A DNA stretch of 52,484 bases from assembly GCA_037447655.1 (NCBI GenBank), contig JBBHKE010003178.1:64001-116484 (forward strand), read 5' to 3'. Below are positions 23,640 to 35,935 of this stretch, piece after piece. Position 1 is the first letter of the stretch. Every line of letters starts with the position of its first letter. The DNA comes from Zygnema cylindricum (taxonomy: Eukaryota; Streptophyta; Zygnematophyceae; Zygnematales; Zygnemataceae). The translations under genes were made by a program, and so were the position numbers. The notes beneath the pieces were generated by a model. That model searched no databases, was not told the origin of the DNA, and saw only the letters and a program-made list of their open reading frames with translations.

Positions 23640-24293
23640 TCATTTTCAGGTAATAATAAGAGTATCGAAGATGGCAAAAAACCGTCAAAAGACGAGCCTA
23701 TCCTCGAAGAATTGTAAACCAAAAACATTTTAATAAAGAAATACGATGATGAGCCCATCACCAAAGCCGACCAAACTCTAGATAGCGAGGGGCGGCAATG
23801 AGAGAAGAAATTTGATGACGACGATGATGTGTTGGAGGTGCCTCCCACGCCGTATAGAGAGAGAGCCATTGGAATGGTTTGTTCGCATCCTCAATCTCAA
23901 TACCCGGTTAAGCATCCGAATTGGTTTTTTCTTCCTCTACACCAAAAAAAAAAATAATTGCTTTGTGCCTCAAGCCAATCATTACTTTCTTGTCGCTGAA
24001 TGGCCGGAACATGGGCTATATGGTGAACCCTGGCCCTTAAACCCATTGTGCCTCAAGTTAACCATTAGATTCATGTTGCCGAATGGCCAGAACATGGGCC
24101 ATATAGTGAACCGTGGCCCTTAAACCTTGACAGAAATCCCTATCCGAAAATCCTTGACATCCCTCTCGATGTCATTGTACATCCAACGTGGCTTTTTATC
24201 TCGTTAGAGAGCCGAAAATCAAAGTTTGGCCACATATTGACCCGCATCTATTCAATTTTATAAAATATTATCGAATAACTCCCGATGTACTAG
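23640..24293 (+). pseudogene. ORF2 of copy P, first part (unknown protein)
   Basis: After a TTTTCAG acceptor the frame reads an acidic stretch (DDDDDVLEVPPTPYRER), then CFVPQANHYFLVAEWPEHG and YGEPWPLN, then KILDIPLDVIVHPTWLF. These blocks recur in copies R and Q/T. An 83-bp direct duplication (23965-24047 and 24048-24126) repeats the LVAEWPEHG part. The frame ends at LFNFIKYYRITPDVL, where copy R is inserted, and resumes at 33696. I do not recognise the family. Confidence 0.6.
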
Positions 24294-27127
24294 TACACCG
24301 TGAATTGTTATTAGCGTATAAAAAATATTAGTGTGAATAAAAAATTAGTGTCATGGATTCTAATTTGTGTATCAATCCCATTTTCAAAAAATTGTTTAAT
24401 TGTAATTTCTTTATAACACTGATTTAGGTATACAAAGTCCATCGTCATTACATATACGTTATAATAGGTGGAAGCACAAATTATGACAATCCGTACGACG
24501 TCGAGTCTTTCTGCTGTAAATATCCATAATTCTATTTTGAGTTCGCGGATATATACTATATTTACACCGTTCATAATTTTACACTAAAATAAGTACGGAT
24601 AAAAACAGTCGAAGCGTACAAATTTATGTACTTTCATTTAAGTTCATTCATGATTGTTATAAGCACATGATTTGTACGCGGTGAATGGATAACATGAAAG
24701 AAAAATGCGAGGACAACATAGGGCGAACCGTATAATGTCAGATTATACACTAGATTCCATGCATTTGGTTGTTAAGCGTAGTTACGTTATAATGCAACGT
24801 AACTGTACAATTTTAATATGTGTGTTCAGTTCAAATAAGTGTTGTACAATCAACGAAACTATAACGGAAAGTATTGTATGTTTACATTTTTTTTTCGCAT
24901 AACGTACATTGAAGTCAGTGATTGATTTTAATTTATTTGTTGTTCGCGGGGTGAATGAACGTTGTGTGACGTTAAATAAAGACCCCTAACTTTAATAAAG
25001 TGCCTCGTGGGATACTTTATTACAATTAATGCATTCTAATATTAGGACATAAGTCTAATAAGGATGCGTTTACTTAGATCAAACGTCAAACAAATTTGTT
25101 TTTAGTATCACTATTAATTCTAATTGAACGTAAATTGAAGAATAATCACTTATTAAGATACATGTTAATTCTAATTGGCGGTAATTCATCGACGAAGGTT
25201 GATCAAGCGCCATCGTAAGATTATCATTGGATGTTGCCGAAAACACGTGGCATGTTTACCGTCCACACATTCCTAAATTTGGTCGCGTTTCATAGATGAT
25301 GTTAGAACAACCGATTTCCAGGGTTACGACGCCGCATTTTTTCCCTTTATCTTTTTGCCGTATAACATATAAGTTAGAGGCGTTTCTATGGCGCTATCAA
25401 CATTATATCGACGGCGTAAGTTTTGAAATATTCTGGCAATTTGAACCAACTTTTACAAGATCCCGCTTATATTCCCGCGTTCTATATATTTTTAAATTCA
25501 AAAACATGCTAAAGTTCAAAATTTTAATTTTGAACAAAAAATTCAAAATAACAAATCCCTCCATTATTACACCGCAAATTCACTTTCACTTGCAGCTCGT
25601 GTATTATATATATGTATTTATGAAAATGGCAAAGACACTATCGCTCCTGCTTCCCCATTTGTGTGGGTTACCACTTTCTTTCTTTTCGGCAGCTCATATA
25701 TATATATTTTTTAAGTGATATTAATTGTTTCAAACTATGCGAACCCTTAATAGAATTTGGGGTGTCAACCTTGTCAATAACAACAACAATCCGTATAATG
25801 TTCAGGTTGAACAAGATGAAGAAAATGTTAGGAACGACGAAAAAACCGCATTTCGAAAGAAGAAGAGAGTGAGGCGGAAATCGAAACCTTGGTACATTCG
25901 GCGGCCATTGTGGATAGGCTTTTTCCGTCCTAGGACAATACTAGAAGACGTGTCTCCCACCGTAAAGTTCAACATGTGTCGACTAAGGCAACTTGGATGC
26001 GAGTAATAAATTGGATGTTCAAAGACTGTGAAAACAACGGCTCAGCTGAACTCATTCCAAGGACGATAAGGAAGTTTTCGGAGCATCTTACACGAGTGTA
26101 CGGTACAAAAAAGCCATTTCAACCAAACGTTTTCCCATATATTAAATGATTTCGTTTTCTCTTTCCTTTTGTGTTACTATTCTCATTCACAATGTGCAGT
26201 TATATTTTAGATTTGTTGTGCTCCTAAATTATTTGTACAGTATTATTTTAAAATGTCGCCTTTTCTCTCTCAAACTACACACTGACTTCCCACTAACTCT
26301 CCATTAGTGGGTGTTTTTTTATGTTGTCGACTATTATATATTGTTTTGTTGTTTTTAAGTATACTTTTCCAAGTGTCATGCGATTTATTTAAGGCGACAG
26401 CGAAATAGCGATGACGTGTCTTTGTCGCGGTGTAAGCGACGACATCATGTTGTCGCTTTTATGATGGCAACGACAAAATAATTGAATTGATAAGGATAAC
26501 ACGTTAGGTCGAAATTGCGAATGAAGAACGACAGTGGTTCGTCGTTTCCACTAAACCACCGACGTCATCAATTGAAAGAATTTAACGTTTGTATTGTCGA
26601 ATGTAATTCGCGGACGACGACGTTGTTTTGTCGATTCAGTAGTGGAAAACTCGAATACAGTCGAACGCTTGACGTCATTGTGTCGTCGCTTGAATGTCGA
26701 GTTATAAATTGTAAGACCAAAGGTTTAATTTTCCAACGGTGAACAGTGGACTATGTTTAAAGTTGAACAAGTTGAGTATAGCCTAGAGTAAACAAATATG
26801 TTTTAAGGTTATTTTGTGTTTTTTTCACATTTTTTTTTTGGGTTGTAAACCAATATTTGTTTTTTAATGGAGGGTGGTCGACGACCATTTAAGGGAATTC
26901 GCTCTGCCATTCGGCGGCGATATTGTCCACTACCATCGGCAATCGAGATGGGGGATCATATAGCCATATAAAAAAAACTTAGAGAGAGAAAAGGATGCAA
27001 CCGAAAGAGTATTCGGCAATAGGGTGGAACCGAAAATAGATGGTAGAGAAAGGGCTGGAATGGAGTTAGTTTTGAGGGAGGAGAAAAATCGGGAGCTAAA
27101 ATAGATGAGAATTAGAGAGCGCAAGCG

Positions 27128-28206
27128 GTGGAAAGAGAAGGGATGGGTACAAAGAAGGTAAAAAATGGAAGTGAGCCGGATGGAGAATTACCGGATGAAA
27201 GAATTAGAGCGAACGAAAAAAGTGTACGCGAAGTAAAAGGGGGTAAAAAAGTAGATGAAGAATACGAACCCTCCGAAACCGCGTCAGACAGGCCTATAAA
27301 AGAAAAAAAAGAGCTTATAAAAAAAAAAAATTACCGAAAAAAACCGAATTGTCTGATATTCCAGTGACGAAATACGACGACGATCCCTCAATCTCGGACC
27401 GACAATCTTCGAAGAGATTAGAGACATGCATAGAGCAAGAATACAGAGACGAAGACGAAGTTGTCACTTTTCCACCATCACTGAATCGTGATAGAGCTCT
27501 CGTAGCGGTTCAAAAACCTCAAATTCTGGTCAAGCGTGATGTGGTAATCGAAAGAAAAAACCCGGTTAGTTTTTCCCGCCTCTAGTCAGAGATGAGGCCA
27601 TGGATGGCTTTCGACTGACAGCTGCCTATTACATCCCGGTCCAGGATTGGTCGGACTATTAGCGTTATGGGGAGGCTCGGCCTATTGATCGGTGATTGAA
27701 TCTCGTCCCGAAAATTCTCGACATTGCTCTGGATGTCCCCACCCAGCCAACATGGCTATACATCGCATCATACAACCATGCGTCAAATTTCCCATACATG
27801 TAGCATTTTCAACCTAATGATAAACGTTTCGCATGGATTGTACGTCGACCGATTGGATTCGAAATAAATGTCCCGAAATTAATCCGACATTATCACCTTT
27901 AGGACCCACAGTTATTTACTTTTTGACATCGTGCAATTCGTATTTCGGAGCTAAACAAATTTTTAGATGTTCGAAATGCAGTTTTACAACGCTTCCGAAA
28001 TGTGCAAGTGAGGCATACGTACCTTTTAGGAAATTCCGAGGGTACCACATGTTGATGAGCCCCCTCCACCTACAAAATTAAAACGATTGAGGAATGAAGT
28101 TCAAAATCGTAATCGCCGTTTCGAGGCTCAAGAAATAACGATGATAATCGTTCGTCGCTTGATTAATAATCTAACTCAAAAGCTCGTTGGTATTCGGCGA
28201 CGTTGA
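27128..28206 (+). pseudogene. ORF2 of copy R (unknown protein inside transposase intron 1)
   Basis: A Lys/Glu-rich opening (EREGMGTKKVKNGSEPDGEL), then after a frameshift EQEYRDEDEVVTFPPSLNRD, then AAYYIPVQDWSDY, YGEARPID, KILDIALDVPTQPTWLYIAS, FAWIVRRPIGFEINVPKLIR, VLQRFRNVQVRH, and a Leu/Arg-rich, coiled-coil-like tail (KLKRLRNEVQNRNRRFEAQE) to a TGA at 28204. It matches ORF2 in copies P and Q/T block by block. I do not recognise the fold, and no catalytic motif is evident. Confidence 0.6.
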
Positions 28207-29560
28207 TGGGAGATGACGAGGGTCAATTTCGTGGTCTTCATTCGAAGAGAGATATCCTGATTTAGCCCTCTGCCTACATTGGATTCCTCAATGTTTTTTT
28301 GTTTTTTTTTTTTTTCATATAAGTGTGAATTTTATATTTATTTCATATTTTCCACTGAATGCATGTAAAATTGTATTTTAGTCATACATTTGGTAATGCT
28401 GATGTCGGCATTCTGTTTCATAGTTCTCTTACCCAACTTTAGGATAAGACATGGTCGTCGTTGGCTTGTCGATGAAGTGAGGATTTCTAATTGGTGGTCG
28501 GCAGCTAATCTGAAGTGCTTAAAAAAAAAATTTGGCAGATATGACGATGAGTTTCTGTCGTCGCTGAATCTAGGTCAACAATATTTCGCCGCTGAATTTT
28601 GTCGTTTTTTTTTAGAGTCGTTCAAATTTGTTATATTACTTTCCATCAAAGAAACTCATTAATTCTTTTGACATTGTTTAATATTTACATGATACCAAAA
28701 GGCTAAGCGATGGTGGGTAGAGAAGAGGTCAACGCTTGACGGAATACGAAAGACAAGTCAAACATTCTCTAAATCTAGTTTTGGGACAAGACCAGTGGTG
28801 GTCACCAAGGCTTTGCCAGGACGAGGAAATAAAAAAATTGCTTTAGTGATTGTTATACACAAATAGTTGCTTTTGGATTTTGAACGTTTTAAGAAAGCGG
28901 GTATGAAAATGTCTACCTTAATTCTCGAGGACATTGCTAAAGACATAATAAGAGAAATGAGAAATGAGTACGGCTCGGAATGGTTTAACACTGACGGTAG
29001 CAAAATACATCCAATCATCAATAAAAAATGGGAGTAAAGGTGTCAAGAGAAACACAACATCGTTGTGCGTGCGCAAAAGGGGAAACTACAATGTAGTTCC
29101 GAGAAAGAAGAATATATTGAGCGTACCGTAGCCTTCCACATGGGCGTTCTGAAACGGGGGTTTGAATCTGTTGAGTCTTTTTCCATTACGAATAACATAT
29201 ATAAATGTATCTTTTTTTTATAATGTTTTATTTTCGTTGTATCCCCTAATTGACGACATATAGTAAAAAAAACTAAGTGAGTTACAGTTTGGTAGCGCAC
29301 GTATACCAAGAATTTTCAACGAAGACCTCATAGAAAATATTGATGAAACTCATTTGATCGTCAACACTGATAATGGAAAGACTTTAAGGTTTCGAAGAGA
29401 TGATGTGGTGAAATACGCCGACGTCTCCGCAAGAGTCGAATCTATGACTCTTATGGTGCGAATCAATAGAGGGGTGAATGCTCGTATTGAAAACCTGATG
29501 ATAAATTTTGCAAATCGTGGCAAAAATTACTCGATATAAGGTTTACCGTACAACATCCCG

Positions 29561-29900
29561 GTGTGTTTTATCTTCCTTATTTGATGTTTTCAATATTTTA
29601 TTTTTATGTCTTTTACTCTTTGATGATTTTTTCTCTATTTCTCTCCATCTATGTTTTTTGGTTTCAATTTCTAATCTATATCTCTCTACCTTGTCCTCTT
29701 ATACCCCTCCCCCCTTATTGTATTACAAAATAAGAAAATTTAGGATCTTTTATTTTCTAACTTATGTTACCTCAAACAATAACACCTATTATAAGTTACC
29801 TTTTTGTTCACGTAGCTTCCTTTATCTTTATTGCAAAGAGAAGTAAACAATACAAAATGTTAATTTTTGTCATTTTTTTGTGTATTATATATCCGTGCAG
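29561..29900 (+). other. pyrimidine-rich intron between the two DDD exons, copy R
   Basis: Bounded by CCG|GTGTGT and CCGTGCAG|GTGTTTG. The equivalent introns in copies P (35261-35628) and Q/T (41443-41710) sit at the same codon and are also pyrimidine-rich, which supports a true intron. Confidence 0.75.
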
Positions 29901-30884
29901 GTGTTTGTTACCAGACCGGTCCGAAGGGGTAGAATGATAAAATGGTGTTCCCACAGTGGGTCGAAAAGGCAAGGTCTTTGCAAGGCGATCGAGATGGACG
30001 TAAAAAAATTCTATTTTTGGACAACTACGGTGGTCACAACTTGTCTGACGAGTTAAAGCGAGTTCTAAAGGCAAAAAACACCGTATTACACTATTTCCCA
30101 CCTAATACAACGAATTTTGTTCAACCGACCGACTCTTTCATGATTTCCAAAATCAATGACGTGTAGGGTCGCAGTAGGGACAGTTGGAAAGCGATTAAAA
30201 TTGAGAACAGTCAATGGGCTAAATATTCTAGCCGTGGATGGTCTGGTAAATAGGTTAGACCCGGTAAAGTTTTTTTTTTTTAATTGGCAAAACACTATCC
30301 GAAAAGTCAATGCGATGAGAGACAAAAACAGAATGACTTATTCGAGGAAAGCAATGATTCAATGTGGTTTGTCTCTACGTGATAGAAAATGGGAAAAAAA
30401 CATGCCCACACAACAATTGCGAGGCATAATCAACAAACATCACAACCACTTCGAAGGTGAAGTTGAGAAACCTCTTTGCCTGAGGGCAAAAGAATTCCTC
30501 CAAAATATTGAAGATGCCGATAGTCAAGAAGATAGCATTCTCAATGAGTGAGGGTTGAGCGGCAATGAGTATTAGAGATATTCTATAATTACATATTGTC
30601 TTTTTTTATATATTAGTTTGGGAATGGTATTTTAATTGTAGTGTAGGAAACGCGGTTAAACTTGTGCCAGATTAATGTAAACAATTAATGGAGTCCAGTA
30701 TTTATTGATTTTGTATGATAAAACAGATTTCGTATGTGTGTATGGTTTTTTTACGGGATAATACAATTTCGGTTTTTCTAAAATTGTCGTGTTTTGTGTA
30801 TCATAGAATTTCATGTATTTTTATATATTCTTATGTATTTACCTCACATGTTGTTAATGTGGTGTTCAAATTTTGAGTGTACTT

Positions 30885-31125
30885 CTAATATGAACTCATA
30901 CTTTGTTGCAATGTACATCCAACCCTAATTAGCGACGACTATGCTTCGTTGTTTGTTCAACTTCTAATATGAACTCATACATTTTGTTGCAATTTACATC
31001 CTATCATGATCAGCGACGACTATGCTTCGTCGTTTGTTTAACTTCTAATATGAATTTATATATTTTGAGGTGATGTAATTCCTACCCTAATTAACGACAA
31101 ATATGCTTCGTCGTTTGTTCATTAT
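30885..31125. repeat. three ~90-bp tandem repeats, 3' region of copy R
   Basis: Units contain ACTTCTAATATGAACTCATA, a CCCTAATTAGCGACGAC-like stretch and ATGCTTCGTCGTTTGTTC. The same GCGACGAC core occurs in other introns of the family. Confidence 0.75.
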
Positions 31126-32046
31126 CATTTTCGGAAATTGACAAATTGTTAATTTCATAAACAATATACATCGCACAAAGTAATGGTTGCCCCTTCAGTG
31201 ACAAGAACTTGTCGTAGCAAGATTGAAATGCAGCAGCGAGAAAATTTTAATAGTATGTCCGACAAAGTAGAGTATGCGTCCTCGATAAATAGAAATCCAG
31301 CGACGAAATAGCTTTTTCATCATCTCCAACAGTTAAAAGGGTGTTTTGTCGCTATACGGAAATCCAGTGACAAAACAATTTTCTCATAATATCCGAAAAA
31401 AACAGAAAGTTTAAATTTGATAAATTCTAAACTTATAAGACTTTGTTAATATGTTTTTGTCTCTTGGAATAACCTTTCAGCGTCGTGGTTGTTTTGTCGT
31501 TGGTTCATGAAATGTAAGTTATCAAATTACATGGGTATTTTTACATTAATGACCGAATATGAGGTTTTTTTATATATAAAAAAAGGCCAAAATACCAGAG
31601 AAGAACCATTAAAACAGTAGCGAAAAATCTAATCAAAGTTTTCCGGATATGAAAAGCAAAGATAAAGAAAAATACGCAGTGAGAAACAAAATAAAAAAGT
31701 CATATTTGTAGCATATGGAGATGATTCAAAAACAAAAAATACCAAGAACATATAATATATTTATATACGATGGTGTGATTGATATAACCTGAAAGCAATA
31801 TAAAAAACACACAGTGAAAAAATATATATATATATAAAAACAGTTGACACATATAAAAGCATTTATTAACAACAATGGGAGAAAAAATACCAAAATTATA
31901 TATTTCATGATAAAATCTTTTTACAACGTTAAAGTAAAACAAAAGTTTCTCTAAGGCCAAGTAAACTATAATAGTCAACAAAGCTCTAAGAAATATTGAA
32001 TTCTTAACGTTTCTACATCTATCCCAGAAATCCTTTTTAATTTTTT

Positions 32047-32265
32047 TTATAAACCTTCATATTTTACACACACTAACTGAGTATCAACGATTTGTGATAA
32101 AAAATATGGATCCATGAAAGGCTCCTTATTGTATAATCCATGCGCTTTTGTACGCTCGAATACTTTCAATATGGTATTTTCTTCTTCCTTACGATCATAT
32201 GGGTGCTCTCTAATAAAATACGCAGTCGGATATAAGTTCATCGTCGATGACAATTTAAGATACAC
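32047..32265 (-). CDS. possible exon of unknown protein, antisense in 3' region of copy R
   Basis: A 72-codon frame with normal amino-acid composition, MNLYPTAYFIREHPYDRKEE through ILKVFERTKAHGLYN and SQIVDTQLVCVKYEGL, then stop. It stands out because its surroundings are low-complexity. No second copy is available for comparison, because P and Q/T lack this part. I do not recognise it; it could be a captured gene fragment or chance. Confidence 0.25.
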   Translation of the reverse strand: MYLKLSSTMNLYPTAYFIREHPYDRKEEENTILKVFERTKAHGLYNKEPFMDPYFLSQIVDTQLVCVKYEGL

Positions 32266-33695
32266 AAAAAAAACAAAGATAACGAATTAGCGACGTATTT
32301 AGGCTTAAGAAGTATAACGCAAAAAAAAGGACAGATAGAGAGGGGGAAGAAGCGAAAAATTAACGATGAGGTAGTGAGGCACGAAATAAGCGGGAAACAA
32401 AACAAAAAAGAGAGTAAAATGGGGAAAAAACGAGTCAGAACGAAAAACAATGAAAGGATATGAGACAGAACGAGGGAGAGAGAGAATGAGAAGAAGAGAG
32501 TGGGAGAGAAAAGTAAAGAAAGCGAATGGGAAAAAATGTGGGAGACGGACAATTAGTGGTAGAGGTTAAGAGATAAAAAGGTTGAGAGAATCAAAGAGGA
32601 AGAATAAAGAGGTACAGAGCACAAGAGAGATATATAAACATGCGGAGATGCGCACTTACCAATGATTTCCTAATAATTCCGGAAAAATTTAGCGACGATG
32701 TTGGCTCGAACTTTCTTATTGTTCCGCCATATTACAGTCTACCCTACCACTGCTATAAACCCTAAAAAGAGATACCACTGCTCTAAACCCTAAAAGAGGT
32801 ATAGATTATTTATTGCTGCATACTAAGCGAGGCGGCGGGTCTGTGATCAGCATCTTACCCAAAAAATGGCGAAGTCGTGTAAAAATGGATCTGCCAAATT
32901 CAAAAGCTTGCCACTGGAAAATGAATATGTGGTTGGGATTTGACTGACCACAAAATCTTTTTTTTTTGTATTGTCTGCATATGCTGTTTGTTTGTTATCA
33001 GTTTTCGTTTTCAAGGCGCCGCGTTTTTTCAATTCTAAATTCTATAACTTTAATCTAAAATTTACACAATATGACACTAATATGTTTTAGTTTTGCGAAA
33101 TTAAACCCATTTTAACCTCAAACTTAACTTTAATAAGATTATATTTCATTCTAAGGTCTGGTATTACCGTTATGTTCATTATTGAACGTTTAATACTGTC
33201 AACATATACTGTATTAACCTCGCAGGTTCTCAAATAGAGTTAAAAAGTCACCGTATTACTCTTAACATTCCACGATTATCAACATGTGTAAGTGTGAAAC
33301 ATTACGTTCACGTTACATGGGCGGTTTTTAGCATCTGCTCATGTTATGCATTTACATTGCGAGACAAAAAAATGAACAACCCAACGAATGCGGACGCCTA
33401 ATTTACAAACTCGACTCTACTATTTTTCTAAACGCAGATTTGTATGCAATCGACATAAATTAACGACAATATTCGTACGGTTTTTGGTAACGAAGTATAT
33501 TGCTCTACGAACAAAATAATTCCGTACACCACACTATTCCCGAAACAAGTACGGTAAGACCATTGACGCAAATTTCCAAGAACCATAATTAACGTCAAAG
33601 ATAAATTAGATTCATTTACTTTATTTCGGGTATCAGTGTCAATATTTTGAGGTGCCGATATAACGTACCTAAGGCTAATAACGATTCATGGTGTA

Positions 33696-33919
33696 GTGCG
33701 AGACACTAGCACAATGATATTGTAAAAGTTTTGCAATGTCGAAGTGCTATGTGTTCATCTATAGAAAATACCAATGGTTCTTCAACCGATTACGCCCCCC
33801 TCACCGAGAGAAAAAGATTTGCCACAAATAGTCTGGCCACTCACGCAGTAATTAGGGGCCCAACAAAAACAAACAGAGTAGATCAAAAGCAAACGATAAA
33901 ACTCACACGAGAGTTATAA
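33696..33919 (+). pseudogene. ORF2 of copy P, last part
   Basis: Resumes the ORF2 frame cut at 24293: FCNVEVLCVHL, a stop, then a shifted frame DYAPLTERKRFATNSLATHA ending TIKLTREL and a TAA at 33917. It parallels PFPPLREKNLPRIIEALTH in copy Q/T. Reading frame and order confirm that P was one element before R inserted. Confidence 0.55.
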
Positions 33920-34164
33920 AATAAAAATAAAAAATTAGTATGTACTTTTTAATCTATAATATTAGCTCTTCACTTACTCCATCACTTATCGTATCTCACC
34001 CACTCACTTACTTTGTGTTTCTTTCTTTTGTAACCTTGTGGTTTATTTTACATAGCAACGACTAGACCTCTTGGGTAAACCAGTTAAGACTTTTTGTTAT
34101 TGTTAAACTTTCAACAGGCGCCGGCTGCCTCTACTAGAGACACTAAAGTCGACATTGATTCAAT

Positions 34165-34270
34165 GACGATTGTTGGTCGTCGCTAATTTAGCGACGAGTG
34201 TTAGTCCTCGTTGATTCAGCGACGAGTGCTGGTCCTCGTTGATTCAAAGACGACCAGCATTGGTCGCTGG
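34165..34270. repeat. GTCGTCGCTAATT/AGCGACGA dyad repeats, copy P
   Basis: Four imperfect units combine GTCGTCGCT, an AATT or GATTC centre and AGCGACGA. They lie in the intron just before the HTH exon, the same place as the longer array at 40190-40410 in copy Q/T. Confidence 0.75.
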
Positions 34271-34360
34271 ATTATTTTTACAATTTATTATACACTCTTT
34301 CATATTTATATTATGAATAACTTGTTTTGTTTCATTTTTTTTTCTTTGCCCCCGTTGTAG

Positions 34361-35935
34361 AATACCAAAATAAAAAGAGGTAGTAGAAAAAAAAAAGGCG
34401 ACACTCACATGGATAAGTGCCACTACACACACTTTGTCATCTTCAAGTTTTTGAAAAACAAGCGTGGTGATGACGAAAACACTACCAGGAAGGGGAAAGA
34501 AAGAATATCCGTAGCAAACAAGGGTACACAAAGAGTTGGTGGGAGAGTTCTACTGTTTCAAAGAAGCCGGAATGAAAATATCACAATCTATTGTGAAGAC
34601 GATTGTTTTTCACACCATTACCCATATGAAGAAAAAAAAATTAAGTATTTCTTAACAAAAAGAGTTAAGAGTATAAAATTAAAATCATGAAACGTTGGAC
34701 TCAACATTTTTGTGAGAAACACAAGATTGATACAAGGGCTCCAAAGGGAAAATAATAATGAAGACCGAAGAAAGAGAACTACATAAAAAAATTGGTTGTC
34801 TATCACATGGGAGTGTTAAAAATAGGATTTTTGTCGGGTAAGCCTCCTATGTTTTTACCCTTCTTTGCTATGTGTTGTAATATATGTTACGAATCTTAGA
34901 TTTTATGTTGTTGGTGAAGGTTGTAAGTACAATAACGTCAACGATAATCTTTGTCCCTATCATTATATTTACTTATGTTTTTTTTTTTTCAACGTTTTTG
35001 TGGATATTAGGTCGCCTCTATGAGGATTTGGTTGAAAATATAGACGAGACAAACGTTATTGTCAATATACACAGTAAAAAAAATTGGGTTTTCGCGGAGA
35101 CGAGGTGGTGAAATACGCGAACGTTATAGGCGACGGAGAGTCAATGACTTTTATGGTACAACTCACGGGTAGAGTGAGTGCTCGAATTGAATCTTCGATG
35201 ATAATCTTCGCCGACAAACTTCGTAGTTACCCAATAAAGAGCATCATCGACGATGTACCAGGTGCGTTTTTTTTATGTGCGTATTTGTCCGCGTACATAT
35301 CGTCGCTATTATCTTCCTTTATCTCCTATGTATTCCTCTAAAAATATAATCATTTTTGTGTTTTCGGTTATATGTAGTGTTTTCTCCCTATCCCCTTCCA
35401 CCCCCCTCTCTCCCTCCCTTACTCAATCTTTTTCCCCCTCCGTCTTCTTTTTCCTCATATATTTCTCACCTGTTTCCCTCCCCCTTTCCCTCACCATCCT
35501 ACCCTTCTATTTTCCCTATCTTCTATCTTTTTCCTCTTCATGTAACTCCCTCCCTTCTCCCCTTACATTATTCAGTTACTAATTTCTTACTAACACCATT
35601 ATATACGTAAAACATTTCATTTTGTAAGAGTTTGTTATCGAACCGGACCTAAAGGTTGAAACAACAAGACTATTTTTCCACAATGGATTGCAGAGTCGAT
35701 CTCCTACAAGAGAGATCGTGATGGCTAAAAACAAGAAATTTTAGTGCACGATTGTGGCGGGCTCAATATGTTTGAAAAATGTAACCGTGTATTACTTGCA
35801 CATAGAAGTGTCCTCTAGTTTTTCCCTCCGTGTGCAACACCTCTTTCAACATGCCGATTTTTTTGTAATTTTGAAAATCAAAAAGATATAGTCGAAAATA
35901 AAAGATTGGAAAATGACAGGGATCGTGAGCAATAA
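34361..35935 (+). pseudogene. transposase C-terminal exons of copy P
   Basis: Exon 34361-34837 opens with EYQNKKR after a GTTGTAG acceptor and includes HKELVGEFYCFKEAGMKIS and HMGVLKIGFLSG. Exon 35011-35260 includes RLYEDLVENIDETNVIVN, GDEVVKYANVIGDGES and IDDVPG. Exon 35629-35935 includes YRTGPKG, a TGA stop where Trp is expected, and VHDCGGLNMFEKC. QPTD is eroded and the remaining C-terminus is absent. Confidence 0.7.

Larger units (their letters stand above)
20389..24293 (+). mobile_element. transposon copy P, left part (interrupted by copy R)
   Basis: Begins after TA with CCTCGCAAATCGTTATTAG, a diverged family end. Bases 20500-21300 align by eye with 35960-36760 of copy Q/T, for example GACCGGTATTA at 20890 and 36376. 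Then come exon 1 (about 21544-21950), a GA-rich tandem array (22850-23620) and the first part of ORF2. The copy stops mid-ORF2 where R begins and resumes at 33696. Confidence 0.75.
25737..30551 (+). pseudogene. pogo/Tc1-like DDD transposase of copy R, spliced, with stops
   Basis: Exons: about 25737-26102 (MRVINWMFKDCEN, LIPRTIRKFSEHLTRVYG), 28692-29169 (YQKAKRWWVEKRSTL, FKKAGMKMSTLILEDIAK, the HTH part KHNIVVRAQKGK, FHMGVLKRGF), 29321-29560 (NIDETHLIVN, YADV, GVNARIENLM) and 29901-30551 (KKILFLDNYGGHN, YFPPNTTNFVQPTDSF, RKAMIQCGLSL). The catalytic triad is D in NIDET, D in FLDN and D in QPTD, the last two 36 residues apart (DD36D). Stops replace Lys and Trp codons, including KG*NDK and NDV*. 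From memory this layout matches oomycete DDE_1 transposases. Confidence 0.8.
24296..33693 (+). mobile_element. transposon copy R, 9.4 kb, both ends present
   Basis: Left end CACCGTGAATTGTTATTAG; right end reads inverted CACCATGAATCGTTATTAG. Both are flanked by TA. In order: AT-rich 5' region, transposase exon 1, ORF2 inside the first intron, the HTH exon, two DDD exons, and a 3.1-kb 3' region with 90-bp tandem repeats. TA duplication, inverted ends and a DDD transposase fit the Tc1/mariner-pogo superfamily, though the size is large for it. Internal stops show the copy is dead. Confidence 0.85.
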
